A DNA stretch of 37,045 bases from positions 1 to 37,045 of the forward strand of contig JAPPLU010000056.1 in the NCBI GenBank assembly GCA_028874075.1, in the 5' to 3' direction. The translations under genes were made by a program, and so were the position numbers. Positions within the stretch are counted from its first letter, which is position 1; the number at the start of each line of letters is the position of its first letter. The notes beneath the pieces were generated by a model. It did no database searches. It saw nothing but the letters and a program-made list of their open reading frames with translations, and had not been told where the DNA came from. This DNA comes from Chloroflexota bacterium (GTDB taxonomy: Bacteria; Chloroflexota; Dehalococcoidia; Lucifugimonadales; UBA3495). Of the stretch, positions 6,816 through 16,315 are shown piece after piece.

Positions 6816-7234
6816 TTCGCGTGTCTCCTTGGGCGGCCGGGACGCCCGTGGGGTGTCGCCGTAAATTGACAGGCAAACGAAGAAGCGCCAACGTTCAGCG
6901 TCAACTCATTGAACCGGCTCTTGACTGCTCTGGCCGGCCATCTTGAGAGTTTTGCAAACAGCTTCTCCGCTCCGGACGTGGAATCCCAATAGACCGAATG
7001 GACGGTATGATCGCTTTCCCGGTAATCGTAGTCATCGACGGAGAGCGCGGTTGAGCAGGCGCGCGGCGTACCGCTGGCAGTGTCATTGTCGCAACCAAAC
7101 TTTGTCGGAGTCGCGCTTGGCCGGTCCACTGTCAGCGTTGCGAACCAGGCCTCGGCGTCGTCAACGCTCGGCGTGGAGGCAACAGAGGCGCTGAGCATGA
7201 CCGGCACGTCATCCGCCACCGGCGCCGCCGCCAC
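6812..7234 (-). pseudogene. Remnant of a secreted surface-protein gene
   Basis: About 120 residues resemble a domain seen, from memory, in long Chloroflexota surface proteins: a strand with LTVD, then FGCDN, ACSTALSVDDYDY, a variable middle, and LTLNVGASSFA. The frame then runs into low-quality sequence and stops inside the ribosome site of the next gene. Nothing upstream continues the protein; instead it runs into the left inverted-repeat arm at 7237. I infer a truncated copy of a gene related to the intact surface protein on its right. An independent small gene cannot be excluded. Confidence 0.4.
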
Positions 7235-7236
7235 CG

Positions 7237-7347
7237 TTCGGCAAGCGACTCAGACTGTGGTTCGGAAACCTGAAGGCTCGGTTCTGGCGTGGTCTCAAGG
7301 TCCGGAGAATTCCATGCCTGGACCCGGTGATTTCCAAGGACTTATAC
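7237..7347 (+). repeat. Left arm of an inverted repeat around the surface-protein gene
   Basis: By eye this segment is roughly three quarters identical, with one single-base gap, to the reverse complement of 13001-13112. Shared blocks include GACTCAGAC, GTGGTTCG, CTCAAGG, ATTCCATG, TTCCAAGG and CTTATAC. The right arm is the leader of the large surface gene; this arm points into that gene's 3' end. Confidence 0.7.
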
Positions 7348-7374
7348 CCAAATCCGCACGTTACATACCCCTGT

Positions 7375-7412
7375 CAGGCATCCCGGCCCGAGGCACCGAG
7401 TCGGGATGCCTG
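7375..7412 (-). terminator. Hairpin after the surface-protein gene
   Basis: CAGGCATCCCG pairs perfectly with CGGGATGCCTG (11 bp) across a 16-base loop. It lies about 50 bp past the stop of the minus-strand gene at 7461. There is no T run, so it may end transcription weakly or stabilise the transcript. Confidence 0.5.
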
Positions 7413-7460
7413 TCCTACCCGGCTGCTTTCAATGCCAGGCAGAGACGGGGCATTTTGACA

Positions 7461-10400
7461 CTAGTCGAAGTTTTCCATCTCCCTATGCAGTGTGGTTCTG
7501 CTTACGATGGCGAAATTGCCATCTGCTTCAACTGTGCAGCCGAACCATTCCACCTCGAAGTCCGGCACGCTGCGCAAATTCTTCTCTTCAATCCCCTTTT
7601 TCACGATCTCCAACCAACGTAATTTCGACCCTGAGGGCCACACGTACTGTCCCTGGTGGCCGCCGGTGTACCAGTGCTGGGTAGGGCTTGAGGTACGCAG
7701 GAGCAGCCACTCGAGGTCATCCTTCTGCTGGTCGGTCAAGCCCGCGGTGGGGAAACGGAAAAGCAAGGCGCGCCACTTCTTGCCGGTGACGCCGTCCGGG
7801 TACCGATTGATCTTGGGAGTATGGACATAGCGGTAGCCGTCCGCGTCCACATGGCCTACCTCCGGTGTGACGGCATCCGTGGATGCTGTAAGAGTGCCTT
7901 CCTTGCCCTCTTCGGCAACTCCAAGTTGTCTCCACGCGTACACTGTCGGAGACAATGGCTTCGGATACTCGCCACCACCGTAGGCCAGAGCGGTGCCGCC
8001 TTGCTCCGTTGTCGGGTTCGGCATGGAGCCGGAGAAACGATAGGACCATGGGGCGACCCGGAGTACCGGCGACAGCGCGTAGAGGGGTTTCTCATTCGTA
8101 TTCGCAGCAGAACCATCGGTAAACGGGTCGGAATCCGACAAACTTCCGTGCCTGACTGATGAGGTGCCGGCTTCGTTCCCTGACTGGTCTGCAAGCCCGT
8201 TGTCGGCACTGCCGGTCCAGACTTCGCCGGTGTAGTCCGCGCCGGACTCGGTCTTGCCGGCGTAGGAGTCCCAGCTCCCGTCATAGAAATCGGCGTAGTC
8301 ATCTGCCACTTTCTCGCCGCCCAGCCAGTAGATTGGCACGCCGGAGCCGGTGGTGTGGGTGTTGTCTCTGGCAGTAACCCCCCCAACAGTGGTGATCAAG
8401 GCCCTGACTTGGCAGCTGAACCTCGCCCCATTGGTGTTCACCAGGCTGAAGTTCTTGTCTGCCGCCTCGTACACAAAGACGTTGTAATCATCGATGTTCG
8501 TCGAGGAAGCGGTGGTGCCGCCGTCGGTGACGAAGAGCAGGCGAAACTCGTCGCCGGGTTCCAGTCCTTCAGGCAGGTATCCCCAGTTCGGCGCCACCAC
8601 ATATTTTCCCAGGTTACCTGACATCAGGGGGAAGCCCGGCACGTGTGGTGTAGTTTGCGCACCGAGAATGGTCCCGGCCACGGCGCGAATGGTGAATTCA
8701 TAGGTTACGCAGTTGCTCAGCCCGATTACGGTGAAGGAGGTGGTGGCCTTGCTGCTGCCGGGGATGTCCGTCCACGGGATTAAGTACTCGCCAGATGGTT
8801 CACTCTTTACCCGGAACCGGTATTGCCACTTGGTTATGATGGTGTTCGACGACTGGTCGTTCCAGCTCAGTGTCACCGCGCCATTGGCGCCTTTGGTCGT
8901 CAAGCCGGTGGGCTGGTCCACGGAGGGCTCGGCGAGGATGAGTATGTCCCAGAGTGCGCTGCGGCTGTTGCCGACTCCGTCCTCGGCGTAGACGCAGACC
9001 TTTTTGCCGGCAGCGTCGTCAGGGACGACATATCTGAAGTTCACCGGAGAGGCAGCGGTGGGCAGCGTGGTCAAGCTGACGGAGGGGATCTCCGCCACCG
9101 TGTCGCAGTCCGTATCCGCCCCACTGCTGCCGTCCACCATGATGGCGCCGTACTTCTTGACCCTGGTCCCGGCGTCGGTGATGGTAATGGTGACGGTATC
9201 CTTCGCCGCCGTTGCAGTGGTGGGAAACTGGATAACCGGCTTTATACCGTCCACCTTGTGGCCGGCCTGGGCAGGCAGGGCGGTGTAGGCTAGGAGAGCG
9301 TCGCTTTGGGCAGCGTCTTTGATCGTTCCCGTCAGCTTGGCGGCTTCGACCTCGATACCGTCGGTGTCGCTGTCGTTGGCGACCACCGTATAGCTGCACT
9401 CCAGCTTCTTGGCGTCCTCCCCGGTGTCCCCCTTGCGGGCGCAGTTGGCGGTCTTCTCCGTGCTGCCTACTGTGATTTGCAGCGTGGGGGTCCCGGTTAC
9501 CGTGATAGCCGCGTTGAAAGTAAAGGTGACGGTGATGACGCTGCCAATCCTATAGGCATCACCGCCGTCGTGGCCGGTGGAGGTGACAGCGATATCATCC
9601 ACTCCGGTCAGCACGTACAGCACCGGCGAGATGCCGTAAAACCGCGCGCCGTCCGATTTGGCATGGGTGCCGTGGTTGAGCTCCTGGCCCCGCCTGTTGG
9701 GATACCCGATGGCGGTTTGGGTGTTCGACGAGCCCAACGCAAATTCGTCATTGCGGGCCCCTGTAGAGTACGACCCGGTAAAGGCGAACGCGTCCTCATC
9801 GGCTGGCGTGCCGTCTTCATGAGTGGCCCAGTTGGTGGTGCGCCCTGTGTTGGAAGTGGGGTTGTGGTCCCAACTGGAATCGAACAGGTCTGCGTAGTTG
9901 TCGGCGACCTTTGGCCCATTTACCCAGTAGATGGGGTCGGACGCGCCGATGTGGGTGCTGGCCAGGCGGCTGTTGTTGATGAGGGTGTCGTTGACACTGC
10001 TGGCCATGGCGGTGAAGTTATCGCGGAGGATCCAGAGATTCGGGTTCCGCGCCGCGTGGGAGCGGACGTGGTCGTTGTAGTCGCTGTGGGTTTGGGATCC
10101 CCCCGGGAAGATGCCCTTGGTCAAGAACATCAGCCGGAAGCTCTGGCCGACGCTGACGTTTGACGGAATCAGCGCCCAGTCCTGAGCCACGCCACATTTC
10201 TGGCCGGTGGTCGTTTGCGACGCGCATTTCACCACGACCCGCGGCGTTGCCTTGGCCTCGTCCGACGCCATGCCGGCGCGGATCCTGTCCACGGCCCGAA
10301 GCTGCAGCGTGTAGGTCTTGCCGTTGTTCAGATTGGTCAGGGCGTATCGCGTCGAGCCCGCCCCCGTGTTTGCCATGGTAGTCCAGGCGCCGTATCTGCC

Positions 10401-12935
10401 TGCGCCCGCCTTCACCCGGTACTCGTAACGGATGATCGTCTTGTCGCCGGGGTCGCTCCACGACAGCAGCGCGCCGCGGTCGAAGGGGAAGGTCTTCAGC
10501 GCGGTGGGCGCGGCCGGCCGCTTGTTTTCCACCGTGATAACCGGCGAGAGACCGTATAAGGGACGAGCATTGCCGACAGCGCCGACAGTGCCGGAGCTGA
10601 TTGGTCCTCCCGACCCCAACGTCCCGAAGTAAGCACCGGTTGGGTCTCCCAAGGGGCCGTCCGACGTGGTGCCGTTGGTACTGGATCCGACCCAGACTGT
10701 AACCGTGGAGGAATTGCTGAGCGAGGTCCCGCTCTCATTCCGGGCCGCTTTGGAGTCCCAGCTCCCGTCGTAGAAGTCTTCGTAGTCGTCGGCTACCTTC
10801 TCGCCGCCCACCCAGTAGATGGGTACTCCCTTGTTTGTGGCAGTATGGGTAGTCGCCGTGTTGTCCCGGGCAGCCACGGTCGCGGTGGACGCCAGAACCT
10901 TGAACTGGTCGCTGAAAGCAGCCAGGTCGGTGACAGCGGCGGCCAGATTCTGCACGATGGTGTTGTAGGTCGCGATGTCCGAGGATTCAGCGGTGCTACT
11001 AGTGGAAGTTACGAAGAGCAGCCGGAAGCTCTGATTGTCGGAGACGCCCGAGGGTATGAACGACCAGCCCGACGAGACGGTCTGAGTTGTGGGGGCGTTC
11101 TGTGGCTCTGGAGGGGAATCCAGGCGGGTCGTCCGGGACGCCACCGGATTCGTCGTCTGGGCCCGCGCCCTCTTGCCCGCGCCAAAGGCGTCGGCGTAGC
11201 TAGCACTGGCGCGCAGCCAGCGGCCCGCGTCGGCCTCAGTCAGCAACATCGTCGCTTGCGTTCCGCCCTCAATCTCGTCGAAATTAGTCACGTTCACGTT
11301 CTGCGCCGTGGTCCCGTCGGGCGAGCGCCACCACTGCCACGCTATGCTGCCCTCGAGCACAGCGTCCGGGTCCAACAGCACGGCGCTCAACTCGCTGCCG
11401 GCCTGGGGCGGATCGGTCGCCGAAACCAGGGACACCCGCCCAGGCTCGTCCACGTTGACGATGCTGACGGTCACCGCGATGGCGTCGTCCACGCTGGCAT
11501 CGACATCGCCTTCGGCGTTCTTCCCGTCGCTGACGGTTACGGTCAGGGCGTAGCTGGCCTGGGTCTCGTAGTCCGGCGCGCTCACCACGCTTATCTGCCC
11601 GGCGGTGGTGTCGATGGCAAAGGCGTCGGAGCCGCTCAGGGCATAGGTCAACGTATCGCCGTCGGGGTCGGTGGCGGCTACCGCTGCGCCGACGCTGGTT
11701 CCCAGTGGAGTATTCTCGTCCACGCTTCGGGCAGCGCTGTCGCTGGCGAACTGAGGCGCGGCGTTGGCCGCCCGCTGCCGCTGTCCCTCGGCCGGAGCTT
11801 TCTCCAACGAACTGTTCACCTTGTGCCCCGACTGGTCGGCCAGGGCTGGGTGTTCCAGGAAGGCGTCGTTACCATCACTGTCTGCGATGCTCCCACCGTT
11901 GAGCAGCAGTTGGTTCGCTTCGACGCTGACGCCGTCCTCATCAAGGTCGTTGCCCTTGACCGTGTAGGCGAAGATCAGCGTGGTTCCGTTCGCTTCGGAA
12001 CGCACGTACCGGGCCCGCCGGCCCCGCTCGCCCACGGTCAGGCGCAGGTAGGGCTGGCCGGTGACGGTCACAGATTCGCTGAAGGTCACGGAAACTTCGA
12101 CGGTCTCTCCCTTGACGTAGGTGTCGCCGGCACTCGGGCTGCTGACGACGACCGGGCCGGACGCGATCTGCGGCAACTCAGGCTCAACCGGCGGCGTTGG
12201 CGTGGGTGTGGGCGTAGGTTCCGGCTCGTCCGGCTGCGGTGTGGGTGTGGGCGTGGGTTCCGGCTCCGGTTCGGCCACGGTGATGACCGGCGAGAGGGCG
12301 TACAGCGGGTACGCCTCGCCGGAGGCTTTCGCCGCGGGCGACGACAGAGCCAGGGTGGCGTCGCCCAGGTCGCCCAAGCGCACCTCCTCCGCCCCGGCAT
12401 ACCGCTGCCCCGACTTCTCCCCGGCCTTGTTGCCCCCGGTCCACACCAGGCCGGTGTAGCCGCTGCCGCCCTCGGTCTTCCCGCTAACGGAGTCCCAATC
12501 TCCGTCGTACAGGTCGGCGTAGTCGTCGGCCACCTTCTCCCCGCCCAGCCATTGGATGGAAACGCCCCCGCCGGTGGTGCCGGTGTTGTCCCGGGCGTCC
12601 ACGGCTGACGTGGAGATCAGGGCGGTGAACTGGTCCTTGAAGGGTTCCAGGCTGGCGTTGCCGCCGGCCGCGCTCCGGACGTGGGCGTTGTAGTCGCCGA
12701 TGTCGGAGGATGAGGCGTCCCGGGTGGTTGAGGTTACGAACAGCAGCCGGAAGCTGCCGCCGGGTTCGATGCCGCCGGGGATGAGCGGCCAGTCCGCCGC
12801 AACGGTGTGCTCGGATTGGGCTCGGGCGGAGTCAGTTGGCGCCAGCCACAGCAGGCCGGCAACGGCAGCCAGGGCCAGCAGGACCAGGGCCGGGAAGAAC
12901 CAGGTTGGGAAGCGGTTCAACCGCGAAGCAGGCAT
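7461..12935 (-). CDS. Large secreted multi-domain surface protein (Fn3, cadherin-like, repeated module)
   Basis: I take the ATG at 12935 (1,824 residues), because MPASRLNRFPTWFFPALVLL begins a classical signal peptide ending near ARAQS. The longer frame to 13034 only covers the leader repeat. Four copies of a roughly 185-residue module lie at about 42-220, 617-802, 912-1108 and 1443-1627. Each runs from a strand like SFRLLFVTS, through QFTAL, ARDNT, a WxGGEKVADDYADxYDGxWDS block, to PLYALSPV. Between them are a Pro/Thr-rich linker, strand-rich domains with VTVTGxPxLxxTVG, a cadherin-type domain (394-497) and two Fn3 domains (808-898, 1339-1429). No sortase signal or C-terminal membrane anchor is visible. 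Likely an exported adhesin or envelope protein. Confidence 0.75.
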   Translation of the reverse strand: MPASRLNRFPTWFFPALVLLALAAVAGLLWLAPTDSARAQSEHTVAADWPLIPGGIEPGGSFRLLFVTSTTRDASSSDIGDYNAHVRSAAGGNASLEPFKDQFTALISTSAVDARDNTGTTGGGVSIQWLGGEKVADDYADLYDGDWDSVSGKTEGGSGYTGLVWTGGNKAGEKSGQRYAGAEEVRLGDLGDATLALSSPAAKASGEAYPLYALSPVITVAEPEPEPTPTPTPQPDEPEPTPTPTPTPPVEPELPQIASGPVVVSSPSAGDTYVKGETVEVSVTFSESVTVTGQPYLRLTVGERGRRARYVRSEANGTTLIFAYTVKGNDLDEDGVSVEANQLLLNGGSIADSDGNDAFLEHPALADQSGHKVNSSLEKAPAEGQRQRAANAAPQFASDSAARSVDENTPLGTSVGAAVAATDPDGDTLTYALSGSDAFAIDTTAGQISVVSAPDYETQASYALTVTVSDGKNAEGDVDASVDDAIAVTVSIVNVDEPGRVSLVSATDPPQAGSELSAVLLDPDAVLEGSIAWQWWRSPDGTTAQNVNVTNFDEIEGGTQATMLLTEADAGRWLRASASYADAFGAGKRARAQTTNPVASRTTRLDSPPEPQNAPTTQTVSSGWSFIPSGVSDNQSFRLLFVTSTSSTAESSDIATYNTIVQNLAAAVTDLAAFSDQFKVLASTATVAARDNTATTHTATNKGVPIYWVGGEKVADDYEDFYDGSWDSKAARNESGTSLSNSSTVTVWVGSSTNGTTSDGPLGDPTGAYFGTLGSGGPISSGTVGAVGNARPLYGLSPVITVENKRPAAPTALKTFPFDRGALLSWSDPGDKTIIRYEYRVKAGAGRYGAWTTMANTGAGSTRYALTNLNNGKTYTLQLRAVDRIRAGMASDEAKATPRVVVKCASQTTTGQKCGVAQDWALIPSNVSVGQSFRLMFLTKGIFPGGSQTHSDYNDHVRSHAARNPNLWILRDNFTAMASSVNDTLINNSRLASTHIGASDPIYWVNGPKVADNYADLFDSSWDHNPTSNTGRTTNWATHEDGTPADEDAFAFTGSYSTGARNDEFALGSSNTQTAIGYPNRRGQELNHGTHAKSDGARFYGISPVLYVLTGVDDIAVTSTGHDGGDAYRIGSVITVTFTFNAAITVTGTPTLQITVGSTEKTANCARKGDTGEDAKKLECSYTVVANDSDTDGIEVEAAKLTGTIKDAAQSDALLAYTALPAQAGHKVDGIKPVIQFPTTATAAKDTVTITITDAGTRVKKYGAIMVDGSSGADTDCDTVAEIPSVSLTTLPTAASPVNFRYVVPDDAAGKKVCVYAEDGVGNSRSALWDILILAEPSVDQPTGLTTKGANGAVTLSWNDQSSNTIITKWQYRFRVKSEPSGEYLIPWTDIPGSSKATTSFTVIGLSNCVTYEFTIRAVAGTILGAQTTPHVPGFPLMSGNLGKYVVAPNWGYLPEGLEPGDEFRLLFVTDGGTTASSTNIDDYNVFVYEAADKNFSLVNTNGARFSCQVRALITTVGGVTARDNTHTTGSGVPIYWLGGEKVADDYADFYDGSWDSYAGKTESGADYTGEVWTGSADNGLADQSGNEAGTSSVRHGSLSDSDPFTDGSAANTNEKPLYALSPVLRVAPWSYRFSGSMPNPTTEQGGTALAYGGGEYPKPLSPTVYAWRQLGVAEEGKEGTLTASTDAVTPEVGHVDADGYRYVHTPKINRYPDGVTGKKWRALLFRFPTAGLTDQQKDDLEWLLLRTSSPTQHWYTGGHQGQYVWPSGSKLRWLEIVKKGIEEKNLRSVPDFEVEWFGCTVEADGNFAIVSRTTLHREMENFD

Positions 12936-13000
12936 CAGCCTTTCACCCCCGGAAGGTCGGGGGGGGGGCTGATGAGGAGTAGGGAACTGCCGAACTCTAA

Positions 13001-13112
13001 GTATAAGCCCTTGGAATTTACCGGAACCAGTCATGGAATCCTCCCAGCCTTGAGGCCTGGGCCAGAGCCGAGTTTTCGGGTTTGCGAACCACGGTCTGAG
13101 TCGTTTGGCGAA
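13001..13112 (-). repeat. Right arm of the inverted repeat, leader of the surface gene
   Basis: This is the partner of 7237-7347 in opposite orientation. It ends 65 bp before the surface-protein start and so probably contains its promoter or 5' UTR. The rest of 12936-13469 (534 bp) holds only this arm and the kinase promoter; I see no further gene. Confidence 0.7.
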
Positions 13113-13363
13113 ATGAAAGCGATCAACATGTTCCGGGAATACATACCCAGATCAGCTACCGGGGGGCAAAGGAGGCAGGCAAGCGTCTCGGACGCAAGAC
13201 GGATCAGACGGGGGCGTCGTGGCGGAGGGCGCCGCCTGCGGTTCAGGTCTGCTGCTCAAGAGGGCCAACGGAACATCTCCCGCCTTTCTGGCATCATGCC
13301 CGCCGAGTCTACAACGCCAATCATAACCGATGGGTAACTATTTGCTTGTTTTTCGATGATCGT

Positions 13364-13392
13364 TTGTAACCGTTCGGAGGATGCGGTAGAAT
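13364..13392 (+). promoter_or_regulatory. Sigma70-like promoter for the hybrid kinase
   Basis: TTGTAA at 13364-13369, a 17-bp spacer, and TAGAAT at 13387-13392 match the consensus at four and five of six positions. The predicted start of transcription, near 13399, leaves a leader of about 70 bases before the TTG start codon. Confidence 0.5.
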
Positions 13393-13469
13393 TGCCCCTG
13401 CTGGACCGCCAACCCTTTGGAACGGGGTTGACCAGGGTCCGAGGACCCGGAGTCCCGCTGAGGTGACAG

Positions 13470-15863
13470 TTGGACCGACCTGACGAACTGATGCGAGAGA
13501 ACGAGGCCCTGCGGGAACGCCTGACCCGCCTGAGCGAGGCCAGCCTTCGCATCACCGAAGACCTGGACATGGGTACGGTGCTCCAGGGGGTGGTGGACAG
13601 CGCAAGAACCCTGACCGGCTCCCGCTACGGAGCGATAACCGTTCTTGGCGAAACTGGGCAGCTGCCCGACTTCATCGTCTCCGGCCTGACCCCGGAAGAG
13701 CACCGGGGGTTGTGGGAAATGCCCCAGGGGTTGGGCTTCTTTCAATATCTCAGCGGGTTGACCACGCCCCTGCGGCTCGCCAACATCACCGGCTACCTCA
13801 GCGCGCTGGGAATGGGGGAGTTCACGCCGCCGATACCAGTGTCCTCGCTACTGGTGGCGCCCATCCGCCACCTGGGGGTCGGCGTGGGCACCATCTATCT
13901 GGCCCACGAGACGGCGGGGCGGGAGTTCAGCCAGGAGGACGAGGATACCCTGCTGATGTTCGCCGCCCAGGCGGCCCTGGCCATCGCCAACGCCCGCCGC
14001 CACCGGGAGGAGCGGCGGGCCCGGGCCGACCTGGAGACCCTGATCGACACCTCCCCAGTGGGCGTGGTGGTCTTCGATGCCCTGACGGGAGCGCCCAAGT
14101 CCTTCAACCGGGAGGCTATGCGAATAGTTGACAGCCTGCGGGACCCGGACCAGACGCCCGAGCAACTGGTGGACGCGCTGACCCTCCGGCGGGCCGACGG
14201 CCGGGTGGTCTCGCTGCGGGAGTTTCCCATAACCAGGCTGCTGAGCGCCGGGGAGACGGTGCGGGCCGAGGAGATCGTCATGGAGGTCCCCGACGGGCGC
14301 AGCGTCACCGCGCTGATCAACGCCACCCCCATCCTCTTGGATGAGGGCGCGGTGGATTCGGTGGTGGTCACCCTACAGGACATGGCCGACCTGGAGGAGT
14401 CGGAACGGCTGCGGGCCGAGTTCCTGGCCATGGTGAGCCACGAGCTGAGAACGCCCCTGACCTCCATCAAGGGTTCCGCCGCCGCGATCATGGATGGGGG
14501 ATCGGAACTGGACCTCGCCGTGGTGCGCCAGTTCGTCCGGATCATCGCAGAGCAGTCCGACCACCTGAACGCCCTGGTCTCCGACCTGCTGGACGTGGCC
14601 CGCATCGAGACGGGGGACTTGCCGGTCAGCCCCGAACCGGCGGAGGTGGCCGTGCTGGTGGACCGGGCCAGGAACGCCTTCATCAGTGCCGGCGGCAGGA
14701 ACCGCCTGGAAATCGACATCGAGCCCGACCTGCCCCTGGTTACGGCGGACCGCCGGCGCATCGTCCAGGTCATTGGGAACCTGCTGTCCAACGCGGCCCG
14801 CAACTCCCCGGAGTCGTCGGTCATCCGGGTGACCGCCGTGCGGCGGGACGTTCACGTGGCCATCTCGGTGTCCGACCAGGGGCGGGGCGTCCCGGCGGAG
14901 AACCTGCCCCAGTTGTTCCACAAGTTCTCCCGGGTGCAGGCCGAGGAGCAGGGAGGGGACACGGGCCTGGGCCTGGCCATCTGCAAGGGGATCGTGGAGG
15001 CCCACGGGGGCCGCATCTGGGCCGAGAGCGACGGGCCGGGAGCGGGAGCGCGCTTCACCTTCGTCCTTCCCACCGTGGAGGAAGGCCGGAGCGTCAGTGC
15101 GCCCGGACTTCCGCCCGTCTCGACCAGGGATGAGCGCCGGAGTACCGAGCAGCGGGTGCGGATCCTGGCGGTGGACGACGAGCCCCAGGCGCTGAGCTAC
15201 GTCCGCGACACCCTGGCCAGGGCGGGCTACCAACCGGTGGTGACCGGGGAGCCGGAGGATGTGCTCCGCCTGATGGCTGAGGAGAGGCCGGAACTGGTCC
15301 TGCTGGACCTGATGCTGCCCGGCACCGACGGCATCCAGCTGATGCAGGACATCTTGGAAATAGCCGACGTGCCGGTCATCTTCCTGTCCGCCTACGGGCG
15401 GGAGGAGCAGGTCGCCCGGGCCTTCGACCTGGGGGCCGCCGACTACGTGGTCAAGCCCTTCTCCCCCACGGAACTGGCGGCGAGGATCCGGGCGACCTTG
15501 CGCCGGCGGGCGGTCTCCGAACCGGCGGAGCCCTACGTCCTGGGCGACCTGACCGTGGACTATGCAGGGCGCAGGGTGACCCTGGCCGGCAGACCATTGC
15601 ATCTCACGCCGACCGAGTACCGTCTGCTGGCCGAGCTTTCGGCCAACGCCGGAAGGGTGCTGACCTACGAACGACTGCTGAACCGGGTCTGGGGCGCGGG
15701 GGAAGGAGGCGACGTGCGGGCCATGCGCACCATCGTGAACAAGCTCCGGCGCAAGCTGGGCGAGGTTGCCGACAACCCCACTTACATCTTCAACGAGCCC
15801 CGGGTAGGGTACTGGATGCCAGCGGTGGCGGGGCGGGCAGAAAGGCAGGAATCCAGGATCTGA
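13470..15863 (+). CDS. Hybrid sensor kinase / response regulator with DNA-binding domain
   Basis: One 797-residue chain holds a whole two-component pathway. In order: a coiled start, GAF domain (about 25-175), PAS-like domain (185-305), HisKA with phospho-His324 in MVSHELRTPL, ATPase domain with N441 and the DQGRG and TGLGLAI boxes (425-535), receiver with Asp569/Asp570, phospho-Asp613 and Lys662 (563-680), and an OmpR/PhoB winged helix (688-785). No membrane segment is present, so the signal is cytoplasmic, probably sensed by the GAF or PAS domain. The start is a TTG with AGGTGA just before it; ATG 13491 is an alternative. Flanking genes do not reveal the target. Confidence 0.9.
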   Translation: MDRPDELMRENEALRERLTRLSEASLRITEDLDMGTVLQGVVDSARTLTGSRYGAITVLGETGQLPDFIVSGLTPEEHRGLWEMPQGLGFFQYLSGLTTPLRLANITGYLSALGMGEFTPPIPVSSLLVAPIRHLGVGVGTIYLAHETAGREFSQEDEDTLLMFAAQAALAIANARRHREERRARADLETLIDTSPVGVVVFDALTGAPKSFNREAMRIVDSLRDPDQTPEQLVDALTLRRADGRVVSLREFPITRLLSAGETVRAEEIVMEVPDGRSVTALINATPILLDEGAVDSVVVTLQDMADLEESERLRAEFLAMVSHELRTPLTSIKGSAAAIMDGGSELDLAVVRQFVRIIAEQSDHLNALVSDLLDVARIETGDLPVSPEPAEVAVLVDRARNAFISAGGRNRLEIDIEPDLPLVTADRRRIVQVIGNLLSNAARNSPESSVIRVTAVRRDVHVAISVSDQGRGVPAENLPQLFHKFSRVQAEEQGGDTGLGLAICKGIVEAHGGRIWAESDGPGAGARFTFVLPTVEEGRSVSAPGLPPVSTRDERRSTEQRVRILAVDDEPQALSYVRDTLARAGYQPVVTGEPEDVLRLMAEERPELVLLDLMLPGTDGIQLMQDILEIADVPVIFLSAYGREEQVARAFDLGAADYVVKPFSPTELAARIRATLRRRAVSEPAEPYVLGDLTVDYAGRRVTLAGRPLHLTPTEYRLLAELSANAGRVLTYERLLNRVWGAGEGGDVRAMRTIVNKLRRKLGEVADNPTYIFNEPRVGYWMPAVAGRAERQESRI

Positions 15864-15919
15864 ATGAAAGCTCCCTGTAATTGCGGCCTGGCCGTCCCTC
15901 ACGGGAAGGGTTGACCTAC

Positions 15920-16249
15920 CTATAGGAAAGGCCCCTGCCGCATCAGCAGGGGCTTCACGCTTTTTCCGTCGGGTGGGCTGGCCGAATGGGCGATTACACC
16001 GCTATCTTGAACCGAATTGTAAAGGTTCTTGAATTTGTCGAGTTTGGTTGGACTTTCGCTCCGTCGTCCGAGGGAGCCAGCCAGTAGGACCACAGGATAG
16101 GCGTGGCGACCCTTTCGCGCCTCCCACAATCGGTGGATTTCACCTTCAGTGGTTGTATCGCCCGCCCACAGCAGATGGTAGGCGGGCAACTCCCAAGCCG
16201 TTGCGGCGGAACCGGCCTGGGAAGTCCATTTCCGGCCGTTCCGGTGGAC
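15920..16249 (-). pseudogene. Short gene fragment, possibly from a restriction-type protein
   Basis: About 110 codons are open without a convincing start (TTG at 16189 at best). The segment HLLWAG...EIHRLWEARKGRHAYPVVLLA resembles, from memory, the N-terminal part of some large restriction/methylase-type proteins, but I am not sure. The 3' end runs into a terminator hairpin, as if the rest of the gene was lost. It lies directly downstream of the CBASS operon on the same strand. Confidence 0.25.
15931..15965. terminator. Terminator between the hybrid kinase and the CBASS side
   Basis: GCCCCTGC at 15931-15938 pairs perfectly with GCAGGGGC at 15946-15953. TTCACGC and TTTTT follow on the plus strand, and a CTTTCC tract on the minus strand. 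It can serve both convergent transcripts. Confidence 0.6.
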
Positions 16250-16315
16250 TCAAGGCGCAAAACATTGGGTTGGCGGTGGATGTTGTCACGGTCGTCCCTC
16301 TCTATCGGACCCTCA

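Noticed and set aside
10845..12608. 587-residue plus-strand frame
   Set aside because: Shadow of the surface-protein gene; Arg/Gly-rich with no domain, while the minus strand shows a signal peptide and repeats.
14373..15902. 509-residue minus-strand frame
   Set aside because: It is the antisense shadow of the hybrid kinase, whose domains are clear on the plus strand.
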